This document shows, one piece after another, positions 52,701 to 52,711 of a DNA stretch of 52,711 bases. A program made the position numbers and the translations under genes. The notes beneath the pieces were generated by a model. The model was given only the letters and a program-made list of their open reading frames with translations, did no database searches and had not been told where the DNA came from. How positions within the stretch are numbered: the first letter of the stretch is position 1; every line of letters starts with the position of its first letter. Origin of the DNA: an uncultured Clostridia bacterium (GTDB lineage: Bacteria > Bacillota > Clostridia > Oscillospirales > Acutalibacteraceae); the NCBI GenBank assembly GCA_947585615.1, contig CANPXD010000004.1, forward strand, positions 1 to 52,711. The letters are read 5' to 3'.

Positions 52701-52711
52701 ACTCGGCGGAA
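46729..52711 (+). CDS. Giant VWA/pilin-domain surface adhesin (truncated by window edge)
   Basis: The ATG at 46729 follows GGAGGGG, and the frame stays open for 1994 codons to the window end. A signal/anchor helix (about 25-45) is followed by a VWA domain with MIDAS DNSGS (Asp152) and LTDGE (Asp337), interrupted by large inserts. An EF-hand-like loop is at 800-811 (DENKDGKISEDE). The C-terminal third holds several Ig-like SpaA/Cna-B-type repeats. One, at about 1725-1856, is a Spy0128/FctA-type pilin domain with a predicted isopeptide Lys1731-Asn1854 and Glu near 1793. The last residues, IELPELGG, look like the start of a wall-sorting tail, so the gene probably ends soon after the edge. Expected role: adhesion at the cell surface. 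Confidence 0.85.
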   Translation, partial: MTDNFIGIENQYINLYFCRRRKIWRSVICILMAVTIVLTSLLLLRPIRALESAKMVSADRMADPSTMDNYTDSLNIANDSMYAGRVWADKSVFAYGKNSGRFTSNVFNLDPDLDGTTGKVALEDDFLHVFSVLSSSQAWIGLPPTKTVIVIDNSGSMYTDKTNWGDTRMGKLLSAVNSAVDSLMRAGSYNEVAVISFGNGTKNGVTYTASNTADVIIPMGHYPVSADHSNPYKYLNGGWTQKDVSDLPKEPMQTRADASTGGGYIFVDKQYVNEDCKIDSSMSGKNGLERYNLFRNGTTNIQAGIYVGCQTLLEEETSINVGGYKFDYIPNLVVLTDGEITDALDNNWKISGESLAPSGFVNDFSDKSDSFISIDPEDNACSWDQFVEEYNVGKYKWRTIGGAASSDVAGTANRRLPTAEGLKKLRELYEYFINGKSYLLFSTLMTAAYGKSAINNTYAQDCKMYTVSLDMTDPGKPEDAKLYSSTKDITMNGPSMNPGAYFNRQWLDLADFNHKPYYEDGTVGRGTNSAIYRALDWFDSWKKGENITTTYREILSGSTTFYGGDKTVIENVNTAGAGHSSFFRVSQPKTFTINQLDPNDKYSVTKEQIEENIYYSYKSYYATSTESAVETMADIEKVFNEITDDINQHAFTPVQGTNSAGVQDSMTYMDPMGQYMEVKDVKSLSLFGNVFGITKTGVYDYDICGIGSDFAEGWYKYNEEGKLVFYGTDVPSDCADNKAAWKAGYVYYVSAATARMFVSTLPEDGMTEQQRATTYTLYRFDLDPDQRAMDRINPCYGFKDENKDGKISEDEKTVKNAVQKYQLNSIRIWVENSGDYQWDSDGGEMMVDPGFDQALYVNIPTEAIPIQVATISLGNNGNEVDYSTNLDDKAASTPLRVFYTVGVQSDIMFDNGSIDIAALDEKYLESHKDDKSGKVWFLSNYYSGNTYDGYISGSISATRGNPVVTFSPGEANRYYIYQQTRKIYWAAPGTAERPKNLVIGDFDGADYSSIDQFENEYKYVNAVDPSSSAHQLNSDDWYYVPLNYYKSTGEGTLGASAHIAVARKGSEFGSGFGDEVGEGAYVCWYNTKTEEIAEFSNTPPSTGNREDWILATKPQGLRVGDLSRQIGLKGKTIGDDSNPSVRPADNPTSSADSYFMPTIGSSTSEDTKGNILVNIFLGNNGRLEVNDTMLLVTKEVDLRDLPYSNKEFHYQGYIQGFTGTMNAIVITKNEYTGYWQRRISTVDLLTDNNEFLASRDNNIIRANADGTINPNGDYYIYVGHNTESGDTGSDYSLRIYDSDLNADGVTLLRGGRTIYVPEGYDTTENPDNVMSGDIYKQEEPGKYAAGTLVLWVRDVYVVPIADVENGTFNKDNYNPDGADSSFGGYLKLTQFPIAVIDSTQDDSSFTDIESDYSVRVEYLTRELEFGPSDLTLYDTNSFKPGSTNITSENAKLNTAEFTLKNGEGLLFRGINLGADYRFTEKMKDYEIDSGWALNHVDHNIEEGSCTTYSRDGSILEAYQTGSDGEREYLYKDGKQLGADSVTALNEFNDTNRTYSVFGETSSYEEAVHYFNEFAPVQMTVSKDIISSKGTQIKDDDYKKAFDFTITISYADGTPIDGFYWFRTYDSKSGNLVNEEEKELDSSGKTTFQLNGGQRVTIYGLPVGAKYTYSVHEADQLGWNPEVEADGGDIIESGEYSGSILQDADGIIGGELEFINVKQPPAPAVASLNAEKRMEGDSFTLSAGAFSFRITPDESNPEGDPIGARTVSNDEKGVIVLFENERFALQGVYKYTVEELSGDPVPGVTYDSKVYTVTVNVIEDLADEGVLDGYYGQLKADISVTQDGAPVSDGIVFTNVFEEEPEFGYLTVSKQVDNAGEKESTPFTFTVKFTPPAEKPFGGSIPAVHADKDGKGVNETVAVTPNGDGSYTATFTLKHSETMTFTDLPNGTEYSVTEASCKGYKLKSSSNTENSVAAGNTAHADFVNEMFIELPELGG

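Overview
The window looks like the chromosome of a low-to-mid GC Gram-positive anaerobe of the class Clostridia, most likely an Oscillospiraceae/Ruminococcaceae-type gut bacterium. The grounds are AGGAGG-type ribosome sites with frequent TTG starts, consensus sigma-A promoters, a T-box in front of thrS, RNase Y, type III pantothenate kinase, a DnaD/DnaC-like pair, a GH95 fucosidase and a giant VWA/pilin-domain surface protein. The genus is inference; no marker gene settles it. I see no rRNA, CRISPR array or insertion sequence.

Layout: (1) 1-2320: tRNA-Gly(GCC) on the minus strand, then a DnaD-domain protein and a DnaC-like helicase loader. (2) 2341-5872: a sulfur-assimilation block. metY and cysK are transcribed leftwards from a consensus promoter through a leader holding a palindrome and an unannotated 21-codon ORF ending in Met-Cys-Arg-Cys. 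It lies next to an IscR/CymR-like Rrf2 regulator and a small helical protein. An identical 11-mer occurs in all three upstream regions. (3) 5974-8067: a GH95 fucosidase. (4) 8109-23796: a twelve-gene minus-strand surface-polysaccharide locus from one promoter. It has chain-length/kinase proteins (CpsC/CpsD-like), an initiating sugar-phosphate transferase, glycosyltransferases, two acyltransferases, a radical SAM/SPASM enzyme, LicD, a Wzy-like polymerase, a Wzx-like flippase and a sialyltransferase-like gene. Next to licD lies a decayed second copy of the 3' end of the radical SAM gene. (5) 24121-28963: rny, T-box/thrS and a sugar isomerase-like TIM barrel.

(6) 29085-39709: the most unusual region. 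A compact plus-strand cluster follows PBSX gene order: small and large terminase, portal, protease/scaffold, cement protein, capsid, connectors, LysM hub, gpD-like hub, spike, gp25-like, baseplate J, gpI-like and fibre. The sheath, tube, assembly-chaperone and tape-measure genes are absent. A 31-codon ORF sits exactly where they should be. There is no integrase, repressor or lysis gene. The genes are intact, tightly spaced and closed by their own terminator between housekeeping genes, which suggests a domesticated, tail-less or short particle (a gene-transfer-agent-like candidate) rather than an active prophage.

(7) 39842-44345: coaX, a DUF1015 protein, a membrane M28 peptidase and a zinc-ribbon membrane protein. 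(8) 44480-52711: a secreted NlpC/P60 protein with a C-terminal membrane segment, an in-frame 3' scar, and a surface adhesin of at least 1994 residues that runs off the right edge.
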